Assembly (NCBI GenBank): GCA_020721445.1
Contig: DYMU01000003.1
Location: 62,001 to 126,000 of the forward strand
Direction: 5' to 3'
Source: Gemmobacter nectariphilus
GTDB lineage: Bacteria; Pseudomonadota; Alphaproteobacteria; Rhodobacterales; Rhodobacteraceae
Length of the DNA: 64,000 nucleotides
The notes beneath the pieces were generated by a model. It worked only from the letters and a program-made list of their open reading frames with translations, was not told where the DNA came from and searched no databases. Shown here piece by piece: positions 8,785-17,628 of the stretch. Each line of letters starts with the position of its first letter. Positions within the stretch are counted from its first letter, which is position 1. A program made the position numbers and the translations under genes.

Positions 8785-10245
8785 TTACACTATCGGCTCA
8801 TAAATCGACGAGGGCAGGTCATAGCCCCATTGCTTGAACCGGTCGGAATAGGCAGACCGAATGCCCGTCGCGTTGAAACGGCCGATGATCTTGCCGTTTG
8901 CCTCAAGCCCAAGGCGTTCGTAGCGGAAGATTTCCTGCATCGAGATGACCTCGCCTTCCATGCCGGTCACTTCGGTGATCGACACCATCCGGCGCGAGCC
9001 GTCCTGAAGGCGGCTGGCCTGCACGATCAGGTTCACAGCCGAGGAAATCTGGCTGCGCATCGCCTTGATCGGCATTTCGATGCCCGACATGGCGATCATG
9101 TTCTCCAGACGGCTGACCGCATCGCGCGAACTGTTGGCGTGGATCGTGGTCATCGACCCGTCGTGGCCGGTGTTCATCGCCTGCAACATGTCGATCACCT
9201 CTTCGCCCCGCGTTTCGCCGACGATGATCCGGTCAGGCCGCATCCGCAGCGCGTTGCGGAGACAATCGCGCTGGGTGACGGCGCCCTTGCCCTCGACGTT
9301 TGGCGGGCGGCTTTCCATCCGGCCCACGTGGATCTGCTGAAGCTGAAGTTCGGCGGTGTCTTCGATGGTCAGGATGCGCTCGGACCCGTCAATGAATGAC
9401 GACAGCGCGTTCAGCGTGGTGGTTTTCCCCGAACCGGTGCCGCCTGACACGATGACGTTCAGACGGGTGGCAACCGCGGCCTGCAAATAGGCGGCCATTT
9501 CTTCGGTAAACGCCCCAAAGCGCACCAGATCGGGCACGCCCAGCTTTTCCTTCTTGAACTTACGGATGGACACCAGCGAGCCATCAACAGCCACCGGCGG
9601 AACCATGCAGTTGAAACGTGACCCGTCGGCAAGGCGGGCGTCGCAATAGGGGTTGGATTCGTCGACCCGGCGTCCGACGGCCGACACGATCTTGTCGATG
9701 ATGCGCAAAAGGTGGCGCTCATCCTTGAAGGTGATGTCGGTCAGTGACAGCTTGCCCGCGCGTTCGACAAAGATGCGCTTGGGGCCGTTCACCAGAATAT
9801 CGTTGACAGTGTCATCTTTCAGCAGGGCTTCCAGCGGGCCAAGGCCCATCACCTCATCGTACAACTCCTGATGCAGAACCTGGCGATCCTGCGCGTTCAG
9901 GGCGACGCTCATTTCGTCCAGCGCTTCGGCGGTGATCGACGCGATTTCCTGTTTCAGGCTGGCCTCGGTGGCCTTTTCGAGGGCGGAGAGGTTCAGGTTG
10001 TCAAGCAGACGCTTGTGCAACTCGACCTTCAACTCGGCCATCTTCTCTTTTTTCTTCTTTTCCTTGTCTGAGGCCATGGCTTCGGCCGGGGTGCGCGCAA
10101 TCGGCGCGGTCGGGTTTGGCCGGGTCGTGACGGCCACGGGTTTGTGGACCGCCGCCGAAATCGGCGCGACAGGCCCAGACGACGTGACCGGCTTCAACGC
10201 GATGGCGGCTGGGCCTGACTCTGGCTTCTTGAAACGCGAAAACAT
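8785..10245 (-). CDS. tadA: Tad pilus assembly ATPase TadA/CpaF
   Basis: Hexameric secretion ATPase that powers Flp pilus assembly at the cytoplasmic face, 486 residues. Visible motifs are Walker [13 protein letters not shown], the Asp-box region [14 protein letters not shown], Walker B-like [16 protein letters not shown] and the His-box [18 protein letters not shown]. Residues 1-75 are proline/alanine-rich and basic and unlikely to be folded, as is common in CpaF. It follows tadZ by about 20 bp and heads the tadABC core. Confidence 0.95.
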   Translation of the reverse strand: MFSRFKKPESGPAAIALKPVTSSGPVAPISAAVHKPVAVTTRPNPTAPIARTPAEAMASDKEKKKKEKMAELKVELHKRLLDNLNLSALEKATEASLKQEIASITAEALDEMSVALNAQDRQVLHQELYDEVMGLGPLEALLKDDTVNDILVNGPKRIFVERAGKLSLTDITFKDERHLLRIIDKIVSAVGRRVDESNPYCDARLADGSRFNCMVPPVAVDGSLVSIRKFKKEKLGVPDLVRFGAFTEEMAAYLQAAVATRLNVIVSGGTGSGKTTTLNALSSFIDGSERILTIEDTAELQLQQIHVGRMESRPPNVEGKGAVTQRDCLRNALRMRPDRIIVGETRGEEVIDMLQAMNTGHDGSMTTIHANSSRDAVSRLENMIAMSGIEMPIKAMRSQISSAVNLIVQASRLQDGSRRMVSITEVTGMEGEVISMQEIFRYERLGLEANGKIIGRFNATGIRSAYSDRFKQWGYDLPSSIYEPIV

Positions 10246-10264
10246 CTGTAAGCCCCTTTACCGA

Positions 10265-11536
10265 TTACGCTTTGCCAACCTCGACGCCCTTGTTCAGGTC
10301 GTGCAGTGATTTGGCGAGCTTCTGGATCTCTTTGCGCAGCGGATTCTTGGCCGATGTCTCGGCCAGCGGCAGGCCGTGATCGTTGGCCTGCGTCACTTGC
10401 GCGGACCCGTCGGGCAACTGGATTTCGATGCTGATATCCAGGCTTTCGGCCATGCGCTTGACGCGGCTTTTGCCGGACAGATCGGTGAACTTTGGCGCGC
10501 GGTTCAGCACATAGCGCAGCTTTTCATGCGGCAGCGCCTCGGCCTTCAGGGCACGGATCAGCCGAAGCACGTTCTGGGCCGACCGAAGGTCAAGCTCCAT
10601 CAGCGCGAAATACACATGTGCGCGGGTCAGGACCGCTTCGGTCCAGGCGACGATGGTTTTCGGCATGTCGATGATGACATAGTCGAAATTGGCGGCCGCC
10701 ATGTCGATGATGCGGCCAATATCCTCGGGTCCGATGATATCCAGCGGCAACATGTCGGCCGGCGCAGTAAATACGTGCAGCTTGTCGTTGAAGGTCAGCA
10801 TGGATTGCAAGAAGGCATCGCTGTCGATGCCGCCGGTGTCGGTCAACACCTCGAACACCACCTCTTTGCGCGGCAAGTCCAGATAGGTGGCCGCCGAGCC
10901 ATATTGGAAATCCAGATCCAGCAGACAGACGCGCGGCGCGTCGGTTTTCGAGATCGTGGCCAGCTCCCAAGCCAGGTTGACGGCAAAGGTCGAAGACCCG
11001 GTGCCCCCTGCAAGGCCATGCACCGGCATGATCACGCCTTCACGGTCGCCCTTGGCCTTGAACTTGGGGGTGGCAACCTCTTCCATCTCTGGCGTGGCTG
11101 CAACGGCGGCCACAGCGGGGGCGGCGGCTGGCCTGCGCAACCGCTCGATCGCCTCGTGCAGGGCGCCGTCGGGCAGGGGGTAGGGCACAAAATCATCGGC
11201 CCCCAGACGCAGCAGTTGATGCAGGGCAATCGCGCTTAGCTGTTCGGCGACCAGCACTACCTTGATGTCGCGCGCTTTTGCGGTGCGGATGATCTCCGAA
11301 ATCCGGGTCAGGTCGGCCTCGTCTTCGGCATTGACGGCGATCGCCACGAACTCAAGTGTCGCCGCATCGGGTTGGCCCATGAAAACAAGAGCATCGTCAA
11401 ACGACAGATCGCCCCAGCTTTCGCCAAGCTCGTTTTCCATGTCGTCGATCAGCAAGTCAAAGTTCTGCACATCCCGTGAAATGGTACAGGCCTTGATCGG
11501 TGCGGGATCAGGTTGAAGGGTTGCCACGCTCGTCAT
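10265..11536 (-). CDS. cpaE: Pilus localisation protein TadZ/CpaE
   Basis: MinD/ParA-like protein that directs Tad pili to their assembly site. The N-terminal half resembles a receiver domain (KVVLVAEQLSAIALHQLLRLG); the C-terminal half is a P-loop ATPase fold with LDLDFQYGSAATYLDL. The Walker A position reads GLAGGTGSSTFAVNL, so the usual GKT lysine is a serine, as in many TadZ proteins. I chose ATG 11536 (MTSVATLQ), which has AAGGAC upstream; an earlier in-frame start at 11596 would add 20 residues. The upstream gap contains an AT-rich stretch and probably the promoter of the cpaE-tadA operon. Confidence 0.9.
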   Translation of the reverse strand: MTSVATLQPDPAPIKACTISRDVQNFDLLIDDMENELGESWGDLSFDDALVFMGQPDAATLEFVAIAVNAEDEADLTRISEIIRTAKARDIKVVLVAEQLSAIALHQLLRLGADDFVPYPLPDGALHEAIERLRRPAAAPAVAAVAATPEMEEVATPKFKAKGDREGVIMPVHGLAGGTGSSTFAVNLAWELATISKTDAPRVCLLDLDFQYGSAATYLDLPRKEVVFEVLTDTGGIDSDAFLQSMLTFNDKLHVFTAPADMLPLDIIGPEDIGRIIDMAAANFDYVIIDMPKTIVAWTEAVLTRAHVYFALMELDLRSAQNVLRLIRALKAEALPHEKLRYVLNRAPKFTDLSGKSRVKRMAESLDISIEIQLPDGSAQVTQANDHGLPLAETSAKNPLRKEIQKLAKSLHDLNKGVEVGKA

Positions 11537-11769
11537 CTCAACTCTTGTCCTTCCAGAAGACGGATCACGCGGCAGGGCCGTCTTTGCATCAGGCAAAGAA
11601 TTGGTCGTTGGCTGCCCCGGACCCGTGCAGGGTTATCCCCGCGACTGTTTCCATTAGGTCAAGAAATGCTGGGTAATGGTGGCAGGATTGGGGCCAAAAA
11701 AACGTGATTTTTTGATTTTTATCCTGTGCGTCAACACTGTTAGGTTAACAGCAGCCATTCAAACAAGAA

Positions 11770-11789
11770 GGGGCCGGAAATCCGGCCCC
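11770..11789 (-). terminator. Terminator after the OmpA-type lipoprotein gene
   Basis: An eight-base-pair stem GGGGCCGG / CCGGCCCC with a four-base loop lies 28 bp past the stop of the OmpA gene. On the minus strand it is followed by TTCTTGTTT. It would separate cpaC-ompA from cpaE-tadABC. Confidence 0.75.
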
Positions 11790-11817
11790 CTTTCGTCAAC
11801 AATACGCAGCTATGCCC

Positions 11818-12474
11818 TTACTCGCCCGGATCGGTCTGGGTGATGATCCTGGTGTTCTGCGGATGCTTGCGGGTCGCGCTTTCCACATATTCGCGGAAGA
11901 CGATCTGGGCATATTTGCCATTCAGCGGCGGGCCGCTGCGCTTGGCAAAGCCTGCAACCTCGGTCACGGTGCGGCGGTTGGCCTCTTCCGGCCCCGGTGT
12001 TGCAATCACCGGCCGGGTCTTGCCATAAGACACCAGCGCTTGCAGCCGGTGGCGGCTGATCCCTTGGCCTGCGAAGAAGTTCACCACAGCCTGGGCGCGG
12101 CGCTTGCCCAAGGCATAGTTATAGGCACTTGATCCCACCAGATCGGTGTGGCCGTAAACCGAGAACCGCAGTTCCGGGAATTGTTTGATCCAGTCGGCCT
12201 GAAGTGCCAGTGCGCTGCGCGCCTCGGGTGTCAGCACGGCGCTGTTGAAATCGAACGTCACCGTGCTGGGCACTTCGTTGCGAAAGCGGATGTTCAGATG
12301 GGACTTCGCATCAATTTCGCCCGACATGATGGCCGAATTGGTGCGCGTCACGGTCTCAAGGCCGCCGTAGTTGACCTCTTCGCCCAACTGCCGGTCATAG
12401 CTGGCCGACTGGGTGCAGGCCGCAAGGCCGCCCAGCAGGGCAATTGTCAGCAGGGCTGTGGATGTCTTGCGCAT
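11818..12474 (-). CDS. OmpA-family lipoprotein of the Tad locus
   Basis: Outer-membrane lipoprotein of 218 residues with leader and lipobox GLAAC followed by an OmpA peptidoglycan-binding domain. The domain shows TVTFDFNSAVLTPEAR, SVYGHTDLVGS and a run of arginines after ALGKRRAQAVVNFF. It occupies the position taken by cpaD/rcpB in other Tad loci, so it may stabilise the secretin by anchoring it to the wall; this role is inferred. I use ATG 12474; a GTG lies directly in front at 12477. It starts four bases upstream of the end of the cpaC stop and shares its GGAG ribosome site. Confidence 0.82.
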   Translation of the reverse strand: MRKTSTALLTIALLGGLAACTQSASYDRQLGEEVNYGGLETVTRTNSAIMSGEIDAKSHLNIRFRNEVPSTVTFDFNSAVLTPEARSALALQADWIKQFPELRFSVYGHTDLVGSSAYNYALGKRRAQAVVNFFAGQGISRHRLQALVSYGKTRPVIATPGPEEANRRTVTEVAGFAKRSGPPLNGKYAQIVFREYVESATRKHPQNTRIITQTDPGE

Positions 12475-12478
12475 CACC

Positions 12479-13873
12479 TTACTCCATCACATAGCCGTAA
12501 GAGCTGCTGAAATCCTGCCGGGCCACTTCACCCGCGGCACCCCGCGGCCGTTGGGCCACATCGCCGTTCAGGAAAAACTCACGCTCGGTTGGCAGTTTAA
12601 TGCGGTCGGTTGGCAGGGCATAGACATCGCCCTTGGTCGGCGTCACCAGATGCGGGGTGATGATGATCACCAGCTCCGACTGGTTGCGCTGAAAATCTGC
12701 ACTGCGAAACAACGCCCCCAGGATCGGCACATCACCGACCCAGGGCAGTTGGGCGTTCAGGTTGCGGAAATCGTCTTGCAACAGCCCGGCCACGGCAAAG
12801 CTTTCACCGTCGCGCATCTCGACCGTGGTCGAGGTTTCGCGGCGCTTGAAGGCGTTGATCGAAAAGCCGCCGGCTTCGATGGTGATGGTCGTGTCGATCG
12901 ACGACACGGCGGCGTTAAGTTGCAGGTTGATGATGTCGCCATCCACCACGGTGGGGGTAAAGTTCAACTCGACCCCAAAAGGTTTGTAGTCGATCACCAC
13001 GCCGTCTGTCGTCAGTACCGGAATCGGATATTCGCCGCCGCCCAGAAACTTGGCCTCTTGCCCCGACAGGGCGGTCAGGTTCGGTTCCGCCAGGGTGCGG
13101 ACGACGCCTTTGGATTCAAGCGCTTCCAGCAGCACGGCAAATTGCACCGACCCGGCGGTGAAGCCAAGGCCAAGCGCCCCGCGCACGCCCGGATCGACCG
13201 AGATCGGGCTGCCGATGCCGTTGCCCTCGGCCAGCCAGGTGCCGGTTTCGGCGGCGATGCCGATCTTGCTGCCGCCTTGGGCTGCCAGCGACACGCCAAG
13301 GTTCTTGGCAACGGATCGCTGCATTTCGGCAAAGCGGACCTTCAGCATCACCTGCTGGGTGCCGCCCACGCTCATCAAATTGGAAACCCGTTCGGGTGCA
13401 TAGCGTTCGGCCAGGTCCAGCGCGCGGTCCAGTTTGGCCGAAGATGACACCGTGCCCGACAACACGATCCCATCATTGGCGGTGCGCACTTCGATCGGCT
13501 CGCCCGGCAGGATCTGTTGCAGCCGTTCCTTGAACTCGGCGATATCCGGGGTCACGTGCACATCGACGTTGGAAATCAGCGTGCCATCGGCAGCAAACAG
13601 CGTCATCGTCGTGCGGCCGGGGGTCTTGCCCAAGACATAGATCGAGCGGTCGGACAACGTTGAGATATCGGCAATTCCGGGGTTCGCGATCGACAGTTCG
13701 GCGAAAGGTGTTTCACTTTCCACCACCACCGCACGGTTCATCGGCACCTTCAGCGGCGCAGAGACAGACCCCTGCATCACCCTCAGGGTTTCGGCCGACA
13801 CCGCGCTGCACAGCGCCGTCGTGCCCAAGGCAGCAGCCAGCAGGCCCGCCTTCAGAAGGATGTTCATGCTCAT
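12479..13873 (-). CDS. cpaC: Tad pilus secretin CpaC/RcpA
   Basis: Outer-membrane secretin that forms the pilus exit channel. From the ATG at 13873 the product is 464 residues: signal peptide ending SAVSA, an N-terminal pilus-domain region (SIYVLGKTPGRTTMTLFAAD), a BON-like segment and the secretin core with VMLKVRFAEMQRSVAKNLGV and the C-terminal VPILGALFRS...ELVIIITPHLV signature. The frame is open to 13981, but that extension (KRVCRHLDWKYGQK) is not part of a leader peptide, and GGGCAGG lies before 13873. A hairpin separates it from cpaB, so it may have its own promoter in the 200-bp gap. Confidence 0.93.
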   Translation of the reverse strand: MSMNILLKAGLLAAALGTTALCSAVSAETLRVMQGSVSAPLKVPMNRAVVVESETPFAELSIANPGIADISTLSDRSIYVLGKTPGRTTMTLFAADGTLISNVDVHVTPDIAEFKERLQQILPGEPIEVRTANDGIVLSGTVSSSAKLDRALDLAERYAPERVSNLMSVGGTQQVMLKVRFAEMQRSVAKNLGVSLAAQGGSKIGIAAETGTWLAEGNGIGSPISVDPGVRGALGLGFTAGSVQFAVLLEALESKGVVRTLAEPNLTALSGQEAKFLGGGEYPIPVLTTDGVVIDYKPFGVELNFTPTVVDGDIINLQLNAAVSSIDTTITIEAGGFSINAFKRRETSTTVEMRDGESFAVAGLLQDDFRNLNAQLPWVGDVPILGALFRSADFQRNQSELVIIITPHLVTPTKGDVYALPTDRIKLPTEREFFLNGDVAQRPRGAAGEVARQDFSSSYGYVME

Positions 13874-14032
13874 GTGACCTGCCCTTTCGATCACGCCTCG
13901 GACCGGGTCTTTTTGCCCGTATTTCCAGTCAAGATGCCTGCAAACCCGTTTTATTGCAAGAATCAAACGGTTATTCGTCAAACCTTATGTGGATAACTTG
14001 CAACATGCCGCAACCTGTCGGGATATGACAAA

Positions 14033-14059
14033 GGGCGGCCACCAGATGCGGTGCCGCCC
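14033..14059 (-). terminator. Hairpin between cpaB and cpaC
   Basis: On the minus strand GGGCGGCACC pairs with GGTGGCCGCCC, giving a ten-base-pair stem with one bulged base and a GCATCT loop, then TTTG. It lies 16 bp past the cpaB stop and could terminate or attenuate the flp-cpaB transcript. Confidence 0.6.
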
Positions 14060-14075
14060 AGTTGCATTTTTGATG

Positions 14076-14915
14076 TCAGTTGGTGCAGGGGATCGGCACT
14101 TCGATCCGCTCGCCACCCTTGTTTTGCGTGATGGTACAGACCTTTTCGGTGATCACGACCGTTTGTTCCTCCATCACCTGTCCGGTGATGTCGGGCAAAC
14201 GCACCTCAATTATATCGCTTGTGGTGTCGTCTCCGATACCGACCAACGACAGGGCCAAGCGCCCGGTTGCCTGCGCCTGCGCCAGACGCGCCACCTGCTG
14301 GGGCGAGGCCGCGACGGTGACTGTGCGGGCCCTGGACGATTGTTCCGAGCCCTGATTTTCCTGATCGACGACGATGACCTTGGTCGAGCTTTCGATCAGC
14401 CGCGTCAGTTCCGTGCCACTGCCATCGACCGCGCCGGTCCAGTAGATATCGACATGGTCACCGGGGCGGACGTTGGTCTGCACGCCGGTCTTTTCATCAA
14501 TCTTGATGGCAAAGGCACGCATGCCCCGCGCCAACTGCCCGGTCAGGCCCGCCGGCTCGCCCGGTTCGGTCACCTTGACCTGCATGATCGGCTCAAATTT
14601 CTCGATCGGGCGCAAGACGGCGCGAGCGACACCAACGCCTTTCGAGAACATCTCTTCCTCGGTCATGAAGACGCCTTCGGGCAGCGAATTCTTGGGCCAG
14701 TAGACCAGTTGAACATCATCCTTGGTCAGTTGTTCGCCGTAATCCTTGGTGACCGTTGCCACATAGACCTGCACCACCGGTCCGACCTTGGCGCGCAACT
14801 CGCGTTCCTGTTCCAATTGAGACTGCGTCTGACCAATATACCCTTTGGCGAGATAGACTGCCGATCCGGCAAGGCCTATGCCTGCGACCAGAACCAATCC
14901 AAACATGCCACGCAT
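14076..14915 (-). CDS. cpaB: Flp pilus assembly protein CpaB/RcpC
   Basis: Periplasmic, membrane-anchored SAF-domain protein of 279 residues required for Flp pilus formation. An N-terminal membrane anchor (residues 3-20) is followed by a SAF domain with LPEGVFMTEEEM and a RcpC region containing MRAFAIKIDEKTGV, VRPGDHVDIYWTG and QVARLAQAQATGRLALSLV. The start at 14915 (MRGMFGLVL) follows GGGGTGAAATC; the frame extends 11 codons further without a leader-like sequence. The last residues include two cysteines (KVCTITQN and IPCTN). Confidence 0.9.
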   Translation of the reverse strand: MRGMFGLVLVAGIGLAGSAVYLAKGYIGQTQSQLEQERELRAKVGPVVQVYVATVTKDYGEQLTKDDVQLVYWPKNSLPEGVFMTEEEMFSKGVGVARAVLRPIEKFEPIMQVKVTEPGEPAGLTGQLARGMRAFAIKIDEKTGVQTNVRPGDHVDIYWTGAVDGSGTELTRLIESSTKVIVVDQENQGSEQSSRARTVTVAASPQQVARLAQAQATGRLALSLVGIGDDTTSDIIEVRLPDITGQVMEEQTVVITEKVCTITQNKGGERIEVPIPCTN

Positions 14916-14987
14916 GATTTCACCCCTTTCCCACCTGCGGCCTGACAACCCAAATGTTGCAGTCGGCCTGTCGTCCTGCGACCCGCC

Positions 14988-15197
14988 TCAGAAATCGCGG
15001 CGGGACGCTTCCGTGATATCGACAGCGATGGCGACCCCACCGTTCACAAAGAGGCTGTCTTGAATGACCACCCAGACCCCGATTGCAAGGCCACAGACGG
15101 CAGCGGTCAGAACCACCCAGTCGACGGTCACGGCCCCGCTCTCGCAGGTCTTAAACCGCTGCAACCGTGCCCCGATTTTTAGATGGCGAACAAACAT
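14988..15197 (-). CDS. Second Flp-type pilin, divergent
   Basis: Small prepilin-like protein of 69 residues. It repeats the SGAVTVDWVVLTAAV processing and hydrophobic segment of the main Flp gene at 15369, but has a longer basic leader with one cysteine (LQRFKTCESG) and a different C-terminus (VNGGVAIAVDITEASRRDF). The start at 15197 is fixed by a strong GGAGG seven bases upstream. It lies between flp and cpaB. It could be a minor pilin or an alternative subunit; which one cannot be told from sequence. Confidence 0.8.
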   Translation of the reverse strand: MFVRHLKIGARLQRFKTCESGAVTVDWVVLTAAVCGLAIGVWVVIQDSLFVNGGVAIAVDITEASRRDF

Positions 15198-15298
15198 CGT
15201 TTCCTCCACGGCGGGGACATGTGACCTAGCATATTTTACAACGTTCGAAGCACCAAACCTGCGGGCGTTCTGCTGCACAAGGCATGGCGCTTATGAGG

Positions 15299-15332
15299 AT
15301 CGGCGCGGACGGTTCAAACTGTCCGCGCCGAT
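15299..15332 (-). terminator. Strong hairpin downstream of flp
   Basis: A perfect 12-bp inverted repeat (ATCGGCGCGGAC / GTCCGCGCCGAT) with a ten-base loop lies 36 bp after the flp stop. No T-run follows on the minus strand. It may stabilise the flp message and reduce read-through into the second pilin and cpaB, which would explain high pilin expression relative to machinery. Confidence 0.6.
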
Positions 15333-15368
15333 GCGCCGTGTATCATCCGGATAAACCGACCGGGAAAC

Positions 15369-15554
15369 TTAGCGAGCGGCAGCGTTCTCGATGTCGGCTT
15401 TGATGACGCCGGCAGCGGTGGTGATCGCCGGACGTGCGGCGTTGATCACGATCAGGCCCAGGCCCACAACGGCAGCGGTCAGCACGACCCAGTCAACGGT
15501 CACGGCGCCGGATTCGTCGTTCTTGAAGTTCTTGATGAGGTTCAACATGGTCAT
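15369..15554 (-). CDS. flp: Flp major pilin
   Basis: Major subunit of the Tad/Flp pilus, 61 residues. A short charged leader (MTMLNLIKNFKNDESG) is followed by the cleavage site G-AVTVDW and a hydrophobic helix. The classical Flp motif has Glu at +5 and Tyr at +6; here they are Asp and Trp, as is usual in Rhodobacterales. Start 15554 has AAGGAAG directly upstream. It is the first gene of the tad locus, reading away from the AT-rich region at 15660-15790. Confidence 0.93.
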   Translation of the reverse strand: MTMLNLIKNFKNDESGAVTVDWVVLTAAVVGLGLIVINAARPAITTAAGVIKADIENAAAR

Positions 15555-15909
15555 ATCTTCCTTTTCACGTGTTGCTTTGACGTTCCAACCGGCGGTGTCT
15601 GTGTCGGCTTGGCCTCTGTTCCGCGCCGTCTTCCGTTCGGTATGAGCATGTTTTCGCCTTCAATCGTGGCAACTTCTGGGTGGGGATTGGGTCTTTTTCT
15701 GTCTGAAGAGGATATTGCGTAACTTTCTGTTAACATATTGATCCAGCGTAAATAAATTTTTGCTTTTGATTTTGCCGCGCATCGGTGTGGCAGGCAATTG
15801 CGGCAAATTCGCCAGAATTGGCAGCAGATTTATGCTCCCCGGTAGCGGGGCCACCAATTCCATGCGATGTTGAGAGCAATAAAAATCAACGAATGGGCAT
15901 CGAGCAGCG
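15555..15909. promoter_or_regulatory. Divergent region between flp and the transglycosylase gene
   Basis: A 355-bp stretch without a convincing gene. Bases 15710-15775 are markedly AT-rich compared with the surroundings and contain GTTAACA and TAAATAAATTTTT. The position fits the promoter and regulator sites of the flp operon and perhaps of the plus-strand gene at 15910. I cannot name the regulator or fix a -35/-10 pair with confidence. Confidence 0.5.
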
Positions 15910-16797
15910 ATGCGAATCTGGGTAAAACTTCTGGCGGCGGGACTGGCCTTGGCACCGCTGTCGGCCATGGCCGAAGGCTTGACCGGCGAGCGTGACTTTA
16001 CCTTTCGACGGGTAAAGGTCGGGGAAGCTGTGGGCAAACGCAGCATCGTGCAGATCGACCCTGCCGAACAGGCGCGCCTGCTGGCCCTGGCCCCCAAGGT
16101 CAAGCGGCGCACCCCGACCCCCGAGCCGGCCCCCGAGTCTGCAAACGACCCGACCCCGGTATCGGCACCCGGGTCCGTGGCACCGATAGCACCCAAGACG
16201 GCCGCCTATGACTGGTTCTGGAACTCTGTGCCAACCGCGCGTGGGGCGGCGGCGGACCGCTTTCCTCTAGCGATGGCCACGCTCTCAAAAGGCCCCAAGG
16301 GCAGCGGCGTCAAGGCCCCGCGGATGCAGCAGATGCAAGAGATTGCGTCGCTTTACGGCAAGCACATCCTGACCGCCACCATCGGCACCGATGTCTCGCC
16401 GGCTTTGGCGCTGGCGGTGATGGCGGTGGAAAGTGCGGGCAAGCCGGATGCGCTGTCGTCGGCCGGGGCACAAGGCCTGATGCAGTTGATCCCCGCCACC
16501 GCCACGCGCTTTGGCGTGACCGACAGCACCGATCCGGCGCAGAACATCAAGGGCGGCGTGGCCTATCTGAACTGGTTGCTGAAAGAGTTCAACCGCGACC
16601 CGCTGATGGTTCTGGCCGCCTATAACGCGGGCGAAGGTGCTGTGCGCGCCAATGATGGCATCCCACCCTATCCTGAGACCCGCGATTATGTGCCCAAGGT
16701 CCTTGCCGCCTGGCAGGTGGCGCAAGGCCTGTGCCTGACCCCGCCGGAACTGGTCACCGACCCGTGTGTGTTCAAGGTGATCTCGTCGGGCGGCTGA
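15910..16797 (+). CDS. Lytic transglycosylase, SLT domain
   Basis: Periplasmic peptidoglycan lyase that cleaves the MurNAc-GlcNAc bond. The 295-residue precursor has a signal peptide cut after SAMA (residue 21) and a proline-rich linker (residues 68-98). The C-terminal goose-type SLT domain has its catalytic glutamate at Glu174 in VMAVESAGKPDALS, followed by GAQGLMQLIPATA and LAAYNAGEGAV. It is divergent from the tad locus, so it may open the wall for the pilus or secretin; this is inference from position. Confidence 0.9.
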   Translation: MRIWVKLLAAGLALAPLSAMAEGLTGERDFTFRRVKVGEAVGKRSIVQIDPAEQARLLALAPKVKRRTPTPEPAPESANDPTPVSAPGSVAPIAPKTAAYDWFWNSVPTARGAAADRFPLAMATLSKGPKGSGVKAPRMQQMQEIASLYGKHILTATIGTDVSPALALAVMAVESAGKPDALSSAGAQGLMQLIPATATRFGVTDSTDPAQNIKGGVAYLNWLLKEFNRDPLMVLAAYNAGEGAVRANDGIPPYPETRDYVPKVLAAWQVAQGLCLTPPELVTDPCVFKVISSGG

Positions 16798-16816
16798 GGT
16801 CGGGAAGGCCCGACCA

Positions 16817-16892
16817 GAAAGGGGGGCTGTCTGCCCCCCTCTTGGCGCGTTGCGCCAATTCACCCCCCGAGGGTATTTTTCCCAAGAGGAAA
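16817..16892 (+). repeat. Dispersed intergenic element, copy B
   Basis: GGGGGGC and GCCCCCC form a hairpin just after the transglycosylase stop. Downstream is the core GGGTATTTTTCCCAAGAGGA then AA at 16871-16892. The element fills the gap between two convergent genes and the hairpin may terminate the plus-strand transcript. Confidence 0.65.
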
Positions 16893-16912
16893 CCCGGATC
16901 AGGGATGTCGGA

Positions 16913-17542
16913 TCAGGTAACCAGCGTGGCTTCGGTCGCGGCGCGCAATTCGGCCTCGGTCACGCCATCTGCAAGTTCGACCAGTTTCAGGCCGCCGGGC
17001 ACCACATCAAGAACGCCAAGATTGGTGATGATGCGGCTGACCACGCCCCGGCCGGTAAGCGGCAGGGTGCAGGCACGCAGCACCTTGGATTCGCCATGTT
17101 TGGAGGTGTGGTCCATCACCACCACGACGCGACCGACACCGGCGACAAGGTCCATCGCGCCGCCCATGCCCTTGACCAGTTTTCCGGGGATCATCCAGTT
17201 CGCCAGATCGCCGTTTTCCGCCACCTCCATCGCGCCAAGAATCGCCATGGCGATCTTGCCGCCGCGAATCATGGCGAAAGACTGCGCGCTGTCAAAGTAG
17301 GCGGTTTGCGGCAGTTCGGTGATGGTCTGCTTGCCGGCGTTGATCAGGTCTGGGTCTTCTTCGCCTTCGAACGGGAAAGGGCCCATGCCCAGCATGCCGT
17401 TTTCCGATTGCAGCGTGACATGCACGCCCTCGGGGATGTAATTTGCCACCAGCGTCGGGATGCCGATCCCGAGGTTCACATACCAGCCGTCTTGCAGTTC
17501 CTGCGCGGCGCGGGCGGCGATCTGATTTCGGTCCCAGGGCAT
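16913..17542 (-). CDS. scoB: 3-oxoacid CoA-transferase, subunit B
   Basis: Beta subunit of a succinyl-CoA:3-oxoacid (acetoacetate) CoA-transferase, 209 residues. It activates acetoacetate to acetoacetyl-CoA using succinyl-CoA. The catalytic glutamate lies in QSENGMLGMGP, and the conserved GGAMDLV and LPLTGRGVV segments are present. It is downstream of the A subunit with an 86-bp gap. The acetoacetyl-CoA formed would feed the ethylmalonyl-CoA pathway encoded further along. An acetate or butyrate CoA-transferase (AtoA-like) is the alternative specificity. Confidence 0.88.
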   Translation of the reverse strand: MPWDRNQIAARAAQELQDGWYVNLGIGIPTLVANYIPEGVHVTLQSENGMLGMGPFPFEGEEDPDLINAGKQTITELPQTAYFDSAQSFAMIRGGKIAMAILGAMEVAENGDLANWMIPGKLVKGMGGAMDLVAGVGRVVVVMDHTSKHGESKVLRACTLPLTGRGVVSRIITNLGVLDVVPGGLKLVELADGVTEAELRAATEATLVT

Positions 17543-17628
17543 CGGGTCTCTCCTTGGTCTGGCGGTTGTTGGGTCTTCGGCGACGGCCGCGGGCAGGAAT
17601 GATCTTGGCTTGCCCCTGCCGTGGCCCG

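Noticed and set aside
3422-15554. The tad locus as a horizontally acquired island
   Set aside because: Base composition and codon use look like the neighbours. There is no integrase, no flanking repeat and no tRNA at its edges; tRNA-Leu is about 4.5 kb away with no attachment-site duplication seen.
15660-16196. A 178-codon minus-strand frame over the flp upstream region
   Set aside because: It overlaps the start of the transglycosylase gene and its sequence is low-complexity Ser/Arg/Ala; it would also occupy the AT-rich promoter region.
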